Shown one piece after another: positions 1-7,925 of a DNA stretch of 64,000 bases; the first letter of the stretch is position 1, and every line of letters starts with the position of its first letter. The stretch is from Amycolatopsis regifaucium (GTDB lineage Bacteria; Actinomycetota; Actinomycetes; Mycobacteriales; Pseudonocardiaceae), in NCBI RefSeq assembly GCF_001613935.1, contig NZ_LQCI01000009.1, positions 214,821-278,820 on the forward strand, in the 5' to 3' direction. A model generated the notes under the pieces. It had not been told where the DNA came from, made no database searches, and saw only the letters and a list, made by a program, of their open reading frames with translations. The position numbers and the translations under genes were made by a program.

Positions 1-282
<282 letters not shown>

Positions 283-311
283 CGACGATCGAACAAGATT
301 TCCGAGAATGA

Positions 312-331
312 GCCGGGGCCGCCACCCCGGC
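312..331. terminator. Bidirectional hairpin between convergent genes
   Basis: A GC-rich inverted repeat (GCCGGGG at 312-318, CCCCGGC at 325-331, 6-nt loop) lies between the stop of the cholesterol oxidase gene and the convergent stop at 339. There is no long T-tract, as is usual in actinomycetes. It could terminate transcription in both directions. Confidence 0.55.
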
Positions 332-338
332 CCGTTCT

Positions 339-818
339 TCAGATCTTCGGCAGCACGCAGACGGTGTCGATCCCCAGAACGTGGTTCAGCCGCCCGAACG
401 CCAGCCAGGAACCGATGCTCATACTCAGTTCCACGATTTCCCGCTGGCTGTAATGCTCGCCCATCCGCTGCCAGAACTCGTCGTCGATGCCGTGGTGGTC
501 GAGCGCGTACCGTTCGGCGTACTCGGCGGCCAGCCGGGTGCGCTCGTCGAACGCCTCGGTGGTGCGCCACTCGGTGACCGCGTCGGCGAACTCCTCCTCG
601 ACCTTCACCCCGTCCCGTTCAGTCCGCCAGTCCAGGCAGAAGACACAGCCGTTGATCTGCGCGATCCGCAGCCGGGCGGCCTCGAACTCCCTGAGCCCCA
701 GCGTGGTGTGCGCATAGACCGCGAGCGAGAAGTTCGACGCCGCGGCACCGATACCGGGCACCAGCTCACCCCAGACGTAGCCGATCGGGTCCTTGCCCTC
801 GGGAATGTCGATGTTCAA
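339..818 (-). CDS. Carboxymuconolactone decarboxylase/AhpD-like protein
   Basis: This protein of 159 residues has the CMD/AhpD fold signature: an all-helical protein with the redox-type motif CVFCLDW (Cys-X-X-Cys) preceded by ARLRIAQINGC. Family members act as peroxidase partners or decarboxylases, and the CxxC suggests AhpD-like thiol peroxidase activity. I chose a TTG start because AAGGAG lies 7 nt upstream and the start overlaps the previous gene's stop (TTGA), a translational-coupling arrangement. It is co-transcribed with the DapB-like dehydrogenase upstream, so the two probably act on the same substrate or stress, which I cannot name. Confidence 0.8.
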   Translation of the reverse strand: MNIDIPEGKDPIGYVWGELVPGIGAAASNFSLAVYAHTTLGLREFEAARLRIAQINGCVFCLDWRTERDGVKVEEEFADAVTEWRTTEAFDERTRLAAEYAERYALDHHGIDDEFWQRMGEHYSQREIVELSMSIGSWLAFGRLNHVLGIDTVCVLPKI

Positions 819-1894
819 CGCGCGCTCCTTCCGAGCTTGCCGATGGCCGGTCGCAATGGGACGTCGAGGGCGTCGTAGAGCCCCGGTTCGGCGTCCACGA
901 GCCAGTCGATGGCGCCGACCAGCCTGCCGACCGCGGTCGCGTTGCCGCCGGCGGACCGGTTCTCCCCCTCGTCGGTGGCCTCGACCGAGACCTCGATCCT
1001 CGGGCGGCCTTCGATGATCACCCGGTGCGCCCCGTCGCCGCTGGGCGGCTTCGGCCAGTCCGGCGCGCATGACGCGTGGATCCGGGTCACGTGCTCGATG
1101 ACGATCCGAGGCTCGCCGTCCACGATGCCCTGTACCTCGAACCGGACCGCGCCCTGCGTGCCCGCCTCGAACTCGCCCATCGCCCGCGTGGTCACGGTCT
1201 CCTCGAGCGGACGCCGGTCCAGCGTCTCGCGGATCTCGTCGAGGTCGACGCCGAGTCCGCGGGCGATCAGCCGCACCTGCCCACCCCACACCATCGTCGG
1301 GACCGACGGCGCCAGCATCGGCGGCTGGTAGTCCATCGGCTGCCCCATGCCGACCAGGTAGCGGACCGAATCCGGCTGGTCGTAGGTGGAGTAGTCGAAG
1401 ATCTCCTGGCAGCGGACGGCGTCCACGGTGGTGCCGAGCCCGCTGATCAGCAGCGGCAGGATGTCGTTGCCCCAGCCGGGATCGACGCCGGAGACGAACA
1501 GCGAACCACCGCCGTCCGCGATCGCCGCGAGCACGGGTTCACGCAGTTCTTCGGGTGCGTTGCGGTGGTCGTACAACGCGTAGAGCGCGGGCGTCACCAC
1601 CACGGCCCCCACGCGGACAGCGCGGACGATGTCGGCGAGCGCGTCGGCGGGCCGGATGTCACCGGACGCCGCGTACACCACCGCTCGCGGGCCCGCCGCC
1701 AAAATCGCTTCGACGTCATCGGTCGCCGCCACACCCAGGTCACCGTCGACACCGGCGAGCGCGGCCGCGTCGCGGCCGACCTTCGCGGGATCGTGCACGA
1801 GCACCCCCGCGAGTTCCAACGCCGGATGCGCGTCGACGGCCCGGATGGCGGCGCGGCCGATGTTGCCTGTACCCCAGACAACCGTGGGAATCAT
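815..1894 (-). CDS. DapB-like NAD(P)-binding dehydrogenase
   Basis: 359 residues starting MIPTVVWGTGNIGRAAIRA, a Rossmann dinucleotide-binding loop (GTGNIG) at the extreme N-terminus. This is the dihydrodipicolinate reductase N-terminal-like family, which includes 2,4-diaminopentanoate dehydrogenase. The middle of the protein carries a conserved GVDPGWGNDILP stretch typical of this uncharacterised actinobacterial group. It is much longer than true DapB (about 250 residues), so lysine biosynthesis is unlikely. The ATG at 1894 is chosen because it places the Rossmann loop at the terminus; in-frame starts up to 1978 or beyond exist. Its stop overlaps the CMD gene's TTG start. Confidence 0.75.
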   Translation of the reverse strand: MIPTVVWGTGNIGRAAIRAVDAHPALELAGVLVHDPAKVGRDAAALAGVDGDLGVAATDDVEAILAAGPRAVVYAASGDIRPADALADIVRAVRVGAVVVTPALYALYDHRNAPEELREPVLAAIADGGGSLFVSGVDPGWGNDILPLLISGLGTTVDAVRCQEIFDYSTYDQPDSVRYLVGMGQPMDYQPPMLAPSVPTMVWGGQVRLIARGLGVDLDEIRETLDRRPLEETVTTRAMGEFEAGTQGAVRFEVQGIVDGEPRIVIEHVTRIHASCAPDWPKPPSGDGAHRVIIEGRPRIEVSVEATDEGENRSAGGNATAVGRLVGAIDWLVDAEPGLYDALDVPLRPAIGKLGRSAR

Positions 1895-2089
1895 GAGGTC
1901 GAGGTTAGCCTCGGCCTCATTCCCCAGGGCAACGAAAGCGTTCCGGTACGCGGAACGGACGTCGTTTCCTTCGGTCATCGGGATGGGCGTTCGGCCGTTT
2001 GCCCGCTCGCCGGGCGACAATCGGGTTGAGGGCCGTCGGCGGCGATGTGTAGTGTGCGCTCTCGTGACGAGCCCCGAGTCGGACAGAAC

Positions 2090-2115
2090 CTCGCCGCCGG
2101 TCATCCGGCGGCGAG
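2090..2115 (+). promoter_or_regulatory. Strong leader hairpin upstream of MFS efflux gene
   Basis: A perfect 11-bp stem (2090-2100 with 2105-2115) with a TCAT tetraloop lies about 130 nt upstream of the MFS start. Chloramphenicol-type MFS genes of Streptomyces are known for attenuating leaders, so this may be an attenuator hairpin. That role is inference from position and gene family. The rest of 1895-2245 shows no convincing gene. Confidence 0.4.
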
Positions 2116-2245
2116 TCGTCGTGTCCGGCCGTTAGGCGCCGGCTCCTCGCTTCCCGGTGACCGGAGCGCTGTTCCGTGCGCCCGGCCTGGTTTTCCTGTC
2201 CCGCGCACGGCTTCTCCTGCTCACCTTCGTCTCGGGAGTGGTCCG

Positions 2246-3394
2246 TTGCCCCTGTTCGTCTATGTCCTCGGCCTTGCCGTCTTCGCGCAAGGCACCTCCG
2301 AATTCATGGTTTCCGGTCTCGTTCCGGGGATCGCCGGTGACCTGTCGGTCCCGGTGGGCGCGGCCGCCGCCCTGACGTCGGCTTACGCCGTCGGAATGAT
2401 CGTCGGCGCGCCCGCCATGGCCGTACTCAGCGCACGCTGGCCTCGACGGCGGGCGCTGGCCGGTTTCCTGACCGCCTTCGTGGTGGTGCACGTCGTCGGC
2501 GCGCTCACGACAAGTTTTCCGGTGCTGTTCGGCACCAGGGTCGTCGCGGCCGTCGTCAACGCCGGATTTCTCGCCGTCGCCATGCCCGTCGCGGCCGCCT
2601 TGGCACCGAAGGGAAAGCAAGCGCGGGCGACCGCGGTCCTGCTCGCGGGTGTGACCCTGTCGTGTGTCGCCGGTGTGCCTGCCGGATCCGTGCTGGGTGA
2701 GCTCGCGGGCTGGCGCTCGGCGTTCTGGGCGGTCGCCGGGTTGTGCCTGCCCGCGCTGGTGCTGGTGTTCCGTTCGGCGCCCGCCGACGCGGCTGGTCCC
2801 CCCGAGATCTCGATCAGGCGCGAAGCACGCGAGCTGAAAGCACGGCCGGTGCGGCGGGCGATGACGCTCGCGGCCTTGGTCAACGGCGCGACCTTTGCGA
2901 CGTTCGCGTTCCTCGCGGTGATCGCGACGGACGTCGCGCACCTGCCCGCCGGAGCGGTTTCCGGGTTGCTGGCCGCGTTCGGTGTCGGCGCGTTCATCGG
3001 GGTCTCCGTGGCGGGCCGCACGGGTGACGGTGAGCTGCGGCGCGGTCTGCTGTGGGCGTTGTGCGGATTGCCGGTCGGGTGGGCGGTGCTGGCGGTGACC
3101 AGTGCCCACCCGGTCGTCCTGTTCGTGCTGACGACCGTCCAAGGTGGACTGTCGTTCGGCTGCGGGTCGGCACTCGTGGCCAGGGTCATGCACGTGGCAC
3201 CCGGCGCACCGACCCTCGGCGGCTCCTTCGCCACGGTCGCGCTCAACGTGGGCGCGTTCCTGGGACCGGTGCTCGCCGGTTTCGTCACCGAAGCGACAGA
3301 GGAGTACCGCCACGCCATCTGGATCAGTGCGGCGATCGCCACCGTGGCGATCGTTCCGGCTCTGTCGGCTCGGCGGGTGAAGCTGCCTGACTAG
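2246..3394 (+). CDS. MFS drug efflux transporter, chloramphenicol-resistance (CmlR) type
   Basis: 382 residues with twelve predicted hydrophobic segments of the major facilitator superfamily. The start YVLGLAVFAQGTSEFM is the hallmark of the actinomycete chloramphenicol exporters (CmlR/Cml family) in the DHA1 group. The usual MFS loop after helix 2 appears as LSARWPRRRAL. I chose TTG at 2246 because GGGAG sits 7 nt upstream and the first membrane helix then begins at residue 3. An in-frame ATG at 2045 would add a non-hydrophobic extension. It is monocistronic, followed by a strong terminator. The likely role is proton-driven efflux of phenicol-like compounds, but the substrate is not proven by sequence. 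Confidence 0.85.
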   Translation: MPLFVYVLGLAVFAQGTSEFMVSGLVPGIAGDLSVPVGAAAALTSAYAVGMIVGAPAMAVLSARWPRRRALAGFLTAFVVVHVVGALTTSFPVLFGTRVVAAVVNAGFLAVAMPVAAALAPKGKQARATAVLLAGVTLSCVAGVPAGSVLGELAGWRSAFWAVAGLCLPALVLVFRSAPADAAGPPEISIRREARELKARPVRRAMTLAALVNGATFATFAFLAVIATDVAHLPAGAVSGLLAAFGVGAFIGVSVAGRTGDGELRRGLLWALCGLPVGWAVLAVTSAHPVVLFVLTTVQGGLSFGCGSALVARVMHVAPGAPTLGGSFATVALNVGAFLGPVLAGFVTEATEEYRHAIWISAAIATVAIVPALSARRVKLPD

Positions 3395-3398
3395 CGCC

Positions 3399-3435
3399 AA
3401 GGGCCTGTCCGGCGGCCGGCGTCGGACAGGCCCTT
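3399..3435. terminator. Bidirectional terminator between convergent genes
   Basis: A perfect 13-bp inverted repeat (3399-3411 with 3423-3435, starting AAGGGCCTGTCCG) with an 11-nt loop lies in the 44-bp gap between two convergent stop codons. It ends in CTT/AAG, so weak U-tracts are present on both strands. Confidence 0.85.
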
Positions 3436-3438
3436 CGT

Positions 3439-4017
3439 TCAGCGCTTGAGTGTGAAGGTGAAGTCGCCGGAGAGTCTGCCGCTCAACCGGGCCGACGAAA
3501 CAAGGTTCCCTTCGACGATCAGCCTCTCGACCTCCGCTCGCGAAAGAGCGCACCCTTCGGCGATCAACCGCACCGGCCGGACCGGGATCCGCGCCCCGAA
3601 GCGCACCGACACGTCGATCACCTCGCGGTCCAGGTGATTCGATCCGCCGGTGTCGAGACGCCAGGCGTTGTCCCAATCTAGGGCGATGCGGTTGCGCCGC
3701 CGCACGACCGGATCCTGAAGCAGTTCCGCCGTCAGGCCGGCGTCGTTGTCATGCAGGCGGTCCAGCAGCTCAGGTCGTACGGTGCGCACGTTCGCCCGCT
3801 CCAGGACCGTGAGCTTCGCGGTGTCCCCGCAAGCGGTGCAGAGCACCAGAAGCCAGACGTCGATGAGCTTGCGATTCGCGTTGACCCGGAATTTGCCGCT
3901 CGCCCGGAAACGCTCGGAGGCGCACACGTGGCAACGGCGGTGGACGAGAGGAACGGCGGTGGACGAGAGGAAGGCAGGTGGGCACGACAGCCCAGTTTTC
4001 GAGCATGGCAAGTACAC
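3439..4017 (-). CDS. DUF1062 family protein, N-terminus altered by 19-bp duplication
   Basis: The body (CHVCASERF, then KLIDVWLLVLCTACGDTAKL) is the conserved DUF1062 domain: two CxxC pairs that probably bind zinc. No activity is established for the family. The expected family start, MLENWAVVPTCLPLVHRR, begins at ATG 4006 but in another frame. A tandem duplication of 19 bp at 3933-3970 separates the two; removing one copy joins them into one frame of 182 residues. As it stands, an intact 192-residue reading exists from GTG 4017, with about 20 foreign N-terminal residues before PLVHRRCHVC. The gene is therefore either frameshifted or rescued by the alternative start. Confidence 0.75.
   Translation of the reverse strand: MYLPCSKTGLSCPPAFLSSTAVPLVHRRCHVCASERFRASGKFRVNANRKLIDVWLLVLCTACGDTAKLTVLERANVRTVRPELLDRLHDNDAGLTAELLQDPVVRRRNRIALDWDNAWRLDTGGSNHLDREVIDVSVRFGARIPVRPVRLIAEGCALSRAEVERLIVEGNLVSSARLSGRLSGDFTFTLKR
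3933..3972. repeat. 19-bp tandem duplication inside DUF1062 gene
   Basis: The 19-nt unit AACGGCGGTGGACGAGAGG occurs twice back to back (3933-3951 and 3952-3970), followed by AA, which starts a third copy. The length is not a multiple of three, so it shifts the reading frame of the DUF1062 gene. It looks like a slippage product. Confidence 0.9.
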
Positions 4018-4203
4018 CCGGTTTCAGTGAGAAGTCCGCAGCGAAAAGGAGCGCGGCGCGGAGACGCGACGCGCGACGAACCAGCGCTCGGGAGGTCTCA
4101 CAGGGTGTACAACGGCACGTCCTTCGCCTGGACGACTTGGTTGCGCGGACAGTAACGGCGCACAGCCTCGCCGCTCCAGCGATTTTCGAGCGTGCGGGCC
4201 GGT

Positions 4204-4785
4204 CTAGTCGCTCCGGAGCCGCGCGTGCAGATGGACATCGTGCCAGCCGTCGGCGTGCAACATCGAGGAGCGCAAAGTCCCTTCGAGGCCGTATCCGGCC
4301 TTGCCCGCGACGCGGCACGAGGCGAGGTTCTCGGTGGAATGCAGGAGGAACAACCGGTTCAGGCGAACGGTTCCGAACGCCCACCCTGTCAACGCCGCGA
4401 CCGCGCCGCCCGCGATCCCGGCGCCGCGTGCCGACGGGAGAACCCAATAGGACAACTGCGCCGAGGCCTCGAAGAGCGAGACAGTGCGGAGGCCGACTTG
4501 CCCGACTGCCCGGTCTTCGCGGGCGTCGACCACCGCCCAGCTCGCATCCGTCTCCTCTGCCCAGCGCTGTGCCCAGCCCGCGATCCAGGTGCGCGCCTCG
4601 TCCGCTCCATCGACACGGCGGACATGCCAGCGCTGGATGGCGGGGCAGGCGAAGGCGGCTTCGACGGCCTCCGCGTCGTCAACGCACCAGGGTCGCAGCA
4701 CGAACCTGTCGTCGACGATCAGACACGGCTGCTTGGCGGTCCGGAAGGTACCGGCCGGCAGGACGGGCTCGATGAGCAGAGGCAC
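4204..4785 (-). CDS. GNAT family N-acetyltransferase (RimJ/RimL-like)
   Basis: About 193 residues with the GNAT fold as in ribosomal-protein alanine acetyltransferases. The N-terminus has the LRPWCVDDAEAVEAAF stretch, the middle has VGLRTVSLFEASAQLSYWVLPSARGAGI (the acetyl-CoA-binding R-G-x-G-I/A loop), and the C-terminus has GYGLEGTLRSSMLHADGWHDV. Members transfer an acetyl group to protein N-termini, amines or antibiotics; the substrate cannot be read here. The start is uncertain between GTG 4785 and GTG 4803. The 186 bp between this gene and the DUF1062 start show no further gene. It is divergent from the sulfatase-modifying-factor protein gene. Confidence 0.8.
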   Translation of the reverse strand: MPLLIEPVLPAGTFRTAKQPCLIVDDRFVLRPWCVDDAEAVEAAFACPAIQRWHVRRVDGADEARTWIAGWAQRWAEETDASWAVVDAREDRAVGQVGLRTVSLFEASAQLSYWVLPSARGAGIAGGAVAALTGWAFGTVRLNRLFLLHSTENLASCRVAGKAGYGLEGTLRSSMLHADGWHDVHLHARLRSD

Positions 4786-4838
4786 GCGACCATCATCGCG
4801 CACCGGTGCCCGTCCGCCTGAGTACCATCGGCCGGACC

Positions 4839-5450
4839 ATGGAGATGATCATCGTTCCGGCCGGCGAAGTGACCCTTTCGGACCGGCGGACGCAGCGCAA
4901 GTGGACGGTCGACGTCGCGTCCTTCCGGCTCGCGCCGGTACCGGTCACCCAGGAGTCGTACACGGGCGAGGCAGGCAAACTCCCCGCCACCGGTGTCTCG
5001 TGGCTGGACGCCGTCCGGTTCTGCAACAACCTGTCCGAACGCGAGGGCCTCACCCCGGCGTACGACCTGGATTCCCTGTCCTGGGACCCGTCCGCGGACG
5101 GTTATCGGCTGCCGTCGGAGGCGGAATGGGAGCACGCCTGCCGCGCCGGCACGACCGGGGCGCGCTACGGCCCGCTCGACGAAATCGCCTGGTATCGCGG
5201 GAACTCGGCGGAGTCGATGCACGACGTCGGCGGGAAGGCGCCCAACGCGTGGGGCCTGTACGACATGCTCGGCAACGTCTGGGAATGGTGCTGGGACATC
5301 TACGACGCCGAGGTGTACGGCGAGTACCGGGTTCTCCGGGGCGGCGGCTGGTTCGACGAACAATGGAGCTGCCGCGCGTCGGTGCGGCGCCGCAGCCACC
5401 CGACATTCCGCGTCGACGACGTCGGTTTCCGCCTCGCCCGGACACGGTGA
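4839..5450 (+). CDS. Sulfatase-modifying factor (FGE-like) domain protein, lacking the FGE cysteine pair
   Basis: 203 residues comprising one SUMF1/formylglycine-generating-enzyme-type domain (PF03781): VTQESYTG, GVSWLDAVRFCNNLSEREGL, YRLPSEAEWEHACRAG, GNVWEWCWD, LRGGGWFDEQWSCRAS and a final GFRLAR. True FGEs use two closely spaced cysteines near the RGGS motif to bind copper and oxidise the sulfatase cysteine. Here the region after RGGGW has only one cysteine, and the second position is not conserved. It probably serves another role in this ergothioneine-synthase/FGE superfamily. It is short for the family (often 250-300), and no sulfatase gene is nearby. Confidence 0.8.
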   Translation: MEMIIVPAGEVTLSDRRTQRKWTVDVASFRLAPVPVTQESYTGEAGKLPATGVSWLDAVRFCNNLSEREGLTPAYDLDSLSWDPSADGYRLPSEAEWEHACRAGTTGARYGPLDEIAWYRGNSAESMHDVGGKAPNAWGLYDMLGNVWEWCWDIYDAEVYGEYRVLRGGGWFDEQWSCRASVRRRSHPTFRVDDVGFRLARTR

Positions 5451-5531
5451 CCCCGGCGGCGACACACGGCGATCACACGATTGAATGACGCCACGGACAC
5501 CCGGCCGGGGTGTCGGACCCTGGAGGCAGCC

Positions 5532-5789
5532 GTGACCGCACCCCGAGACGTCGAACGTGTCTATTCCACCGCCGACGTCGTCGCCAAACTGCGCCGGCTC
5601 GCCGACGCGCTGGAGTCCGAGACCTCGTTCCGCATCCAGATCGCCGGCGAACGGTTCCGCGTCCCCGCCCGCGCCCAGTTCTCGGTCGAGCACGAGCGTG
5701 GCGACGGCGAGGAAGAGGTCGAGTTTCAGCTGAAGTGGAAGATCGAAGACGCCGAAGGTGACGAGGACGCTGAAGGTACCGTCGTGTGA
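5532..5789 (+). CDS. Amphi-Trp domain protein
   Basis: 85 residues. The N-terminal half (DVERVYSTADVVAKLRRLADALE) and the C-terminal acidic strand run EEEVEFQLKWKIED match the small amphi-Trp domain, named for its amphipathic repeats and conserved tryptophan. No function is established. The GTG start is set by GGAGG five bases upstream; longer in-frame starts lack a ribosome-binding site. The last 20 residues are strongly acidic. It lies 81 bp after the FGE-like gene in the same direction and may share its transcript. Confidence 0.75.
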   Translation: MTAPRDVERVYSTADVVAKLRRLADALESETSFRIQIAGERFRVPARAQFSVEHERGDGEEEVEFQLKWKIEDAEGDEDAEGTVV

Positions 5790-5840
5790 GCGAGGTCTGA
5801 GGGGGCATCGCTGCTACTCGTGGGTGGAGGGCCGTGAAGG

Positions 5841-6329
5841 CTAGTCGGTGTTCACGGCGACGAGTTCCATCCAGAAGTCGGGCGCGTACTTGGCGATCTT
5901 CGAGAACTCCATCTTGCCGGCGGGGCAGGCCCGTTCCGATGTGTCGACGACGCCGTTGCTCCAGTGCACGATCGCCCATACGCACCGGCCGTCCTTCATA
6001 TGGTCGGTCACCCAGATCTCCAGGTAGTCGCCGCATTCGCGGTACCAGATCGACCCGGCGGTGTCGTCGCGGTGGTCACGGACGTCGGTGCTGCGCTGCG
6101 GGCAGGGCCCGAGCGCGTCGGCGGGGTTCGGCCGTCCGACGTTGACCCGCAGGTCGGGCTCGTAGGTGAGGATCGTCCACGGCCACACTCCGGCGACGGC
6201 GGTCGCGACCAGCACACCCGTGACCGCGCCGATCAGGAGCAGGAGAATCCGGTGCCCGAAGGCCGAACGACGCGACACCGCCGTGGGCTCCCGGACGGGA
6301 TCACCGAAAGCGAGTTCCGTCGCCGACAT
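5841..6329 (-). CDS. Single-pass membrane protein of unknown function
   Basis: 162 residues from the ATG that begins MSATELAFGDPV. There is one hydrophobic helix near residues 27-52 (ILLLLIGAVTGVLVATAVAGV), followed by an extracellular-looking domain with four cysteines (GPCPQRS, YRECGDY, DGRCVWA, ERACPAG) that may form disulfides. I do not recognise a family. The gene is divergent from the RDD-protein gene with only 38 bp between the starts, so their promoters must overlap or lie inside the coding regions. Confidence 0.6.
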   Translation of the reverse strand: MSATELAFGDPVREPTAVSRRSAFGHRILLLLIGAVTGVLVATAVAGVWPWTILTYEPDLRVNVGRPNPADALGPCPQRSTDVRDHRDDTAGSIWYRECGDYLEIWVTDHMKDGRCVWAIVHWSNGVVDTSERACPAGKMEFSKIAKYAPDFWMELVAVNTD

Positions 6330-6367
6330 CGGCCCGCCGCTGGGGCGCGCGGTGGATCGACTGGCTG

Positions 6368-7105
6368 GTGCCATGGCTGGTCACCTCGCCACTGTGGTTC
6401 CTGACGGCCCAACAGATCCAGACCGAGGCGACCAAGCACGGCTTCACCTTGGCGGGCAAGGGACTCTTCAAGGCCGTGTTCGGCGAATGGGGCGGCCTCG
6501 GGGACGCCGCCGGTGACGAGGCCGCCGATCTCTGGAGCGACGTCGTCCTGCTGATCGCCCTGACCTTGACCGTTCAGGTCCTGCTGATCCTGGTGTACGA
6601 AGTGCTCCTCGTGCGCGCCTGGGGACGCACGCTGGGCAAGGCGGCCTTCACGCTGACGGTGCGCCGCGCCGACGGCGGACGGCTCACGCTCGGCCAGATC
6701 TGCGCCCGCTCCGCGCTCACCGTCCTCGTGCCGGGAATCGGCTGGGTACTGCTGATCGCCGCTATCCTCCAGTTCAGTGTGCTGCTCGGACTCGCCGGGA
6801 CGGCGCTCCTGATCTTCTCGGCCGTGGAATGCGGTCTCCTGCGGATGTCACCGGACGGCAAGACCAGTTGGCACGACCGGAAGACCGGTTCGGTCGTGGT
6901 GTCCAAGACCTGGACGGAACAACTACGACAGGCGCGGGAGTTCCAGCAGCGGGCCTTGGACGGCGGGATGACCTTCGCCCGGCAAGCCTGGGAGGCACCA
7001 CAGGTCCAGCAGCTCTCCCAGCAGGCTCAGGCGACCTTCCAGCAGATGCGCGAGCGCGGACGCCAGGCGATACGGCGCGACGACGAGCAGAACCGGGGGC
7101 CGTGA
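6368..7105 (+). CDS. RDD family membrane protein
   Basis: 245 residues with the RDD domain: a hydrophobic N-terminal segment, a polar loop, then LLIALTLTVQVLLILVYEVLLVRAWGRTLGKAAFTLTV (the conserved G-K-T/A motif after the second helix) and a third hydrophobic stretch, VLLIAAILQFSVLLGL. It ends with a Gln/Arg-rich, probably cytoplasmic tail (about residues 180-245). RDD proteins are small integral membrane proteins, some of which exchange ions. GTG 6368 is the first canonical start, but upstream codons in the same frame read ARWIDWLVPW, which resembles the usual RDD opening, so the true start or an early frameshift is unresolved. Confidence 0.7.
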   Translation: MPWLVTSPLWFLTAQQIQTEATKHGFTLAGKGLFKAVFGEWGGLGDAAGDEAADLWSDVVLLIALTLTVQVLLILVYEVLLVRAWGRTLGKAAFTLTVRRADGGRLTLGQICARSALTVLVPGIGWVLLIAAILQFSVLLGLAGTALLIFSAVECGLLRMSPDGKTSWHDRKTGSVVVSKTWTEQLRQAREFQQRALDGGMTFARQAWEAPQVQQLSQQAQATFQQMRERGRQAIRRDDEQNRGP

Positions 7106-7107
7106 GG

Positions 7108-7833
7108 TCAGACGATGCCGCCGTTGGCCCGGAGGACCTGACCGTTCACCCAGCGGGCCGGGCCGGCGAGGAACGAGACGACCTCGGCGATGTCGGACGG
7201 CTCGCCGAGGCGTTCGAGCGGCGGCTGGGCAGCCATGCGCGCGATGGTCTCCTCGTCCTTGCCGTCGAGGAAGAGCGCCGTGGCCGTCGGGCCGGGGGCG
7301 ACCGCGTTCACGGTGATGTCGCGGCCACGCAGTTCACGGGCGAGGACCAGGGTGATCGCCTCGACCGCACCCTTGGTGGCCGCGTAGGCGGCATATCCCG
7401 GCAGGGCCAGGCCGAGTACCGAAGTGGAGAAGTTGATGATCGCGCCGCCGTCGCGGACGCGGCGGGCGGCCTGCTGGTCGACCACGAAAGTGCCTCGGAT
7501 GTTGGTGCGGTGCAGCCGGTCCAACCGGTCGAGGTCCAGTTCGGCCACCGGCGCGAGGTACATGGCTCCGGCCGCGTGGACCACGACGTCGATGCCGCCG
7601 AAGGTCTTCTCCGCGGCGTCGAACATCGCCGCGACGGCGTTCTCGTCGGCGACGTCGGCCTGCGCCGCGATCGCCTGGCCGCCTTCGGCGGTGATCGCGG
7701 CGACCGCCGCTCCCGCCTCGTACTTGTTGCCGCCGTAGCCGACGACGACCGCGAATCCATCGGACGCGAGCCGCTCGGCGGCCTCCCGGCCGATGCCCCG
7801 CGACCCGCCGGTGACGATCGCTACGCGTGCCAT
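7108..7833 (-). CDS. SDR family oxidoreductase (3-oxoacyl-ACP reductase-like)
   Basis: 241 residues of the classical short-chain dehydrogenase/reductase family: NAD(P)-binding TGGSRGIG at residues 8-15, the HAAG motif, catalytic Ser138, Tyr150 and Lys154 (YAATK), and the closing WVNGQVLRANGG typical of FabG-like members. The basic residues after the glycine loop suggest NADPH. The substrate is unknown. The gene is divergent from a TetR gene across a 92-bp gap with a palindromic operator candidate, so the TetR protein probably represses it. Confidence 0.88.
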   Translation of the reverse strand: MARVAIVTGGSRGIGREAAERLASDGFAVVVGYGGNKYEAGAAVAAITAEGGQAIAAQADVADENAVAAMFDAAEKTFGGIDVVVHAAGAMYLAPVAELDLDRLDRLHRTNIRGTFVVDQQAARRVRDGGAIINFSTSVLGLALPGYAAYAATKGAVEAITLVLARELRGRDITVNAVAPGPTATALFLDGKDEETIARMAAQPPLERLGEPSDIAEVVSFLAGPARWVNGQVLRANGGIV

Positions 7834-7876
7834 GTGGTGCTCCTATCAGCTATTTCCTTTGATAACACTTTCACAG

Positions 7877-7887
7877 TATCACTGATA
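7877..7887. promoter_or_regulatory. Operator candidate between SDR and TetR genes
   Basis: A palindrome TATCA-C-TGATA (7877-7887) lies midway between the divergent starts. A second, longer-range inverted pair, GATAACAC at 7861-7868 and GTGTTATC at 7910-7917, flanks it. Both arrangements fit binding by the adjacent TetR protein; this is inferred from position. Confidence 0.5.
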
Positions 7888-7925
7888 TCGAACCAGTGCT
7901 ACCATGCAGGTGTTATCGTTGATTC

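Noticed and set aside
2132..3676. Long open frame on the minus strand opposite the MFS gene
   Set aside because: Arg/Gly/Asp-rich translation with no recognisable motif; it mirrors the high-GC codon pattern of the real MFS gene.
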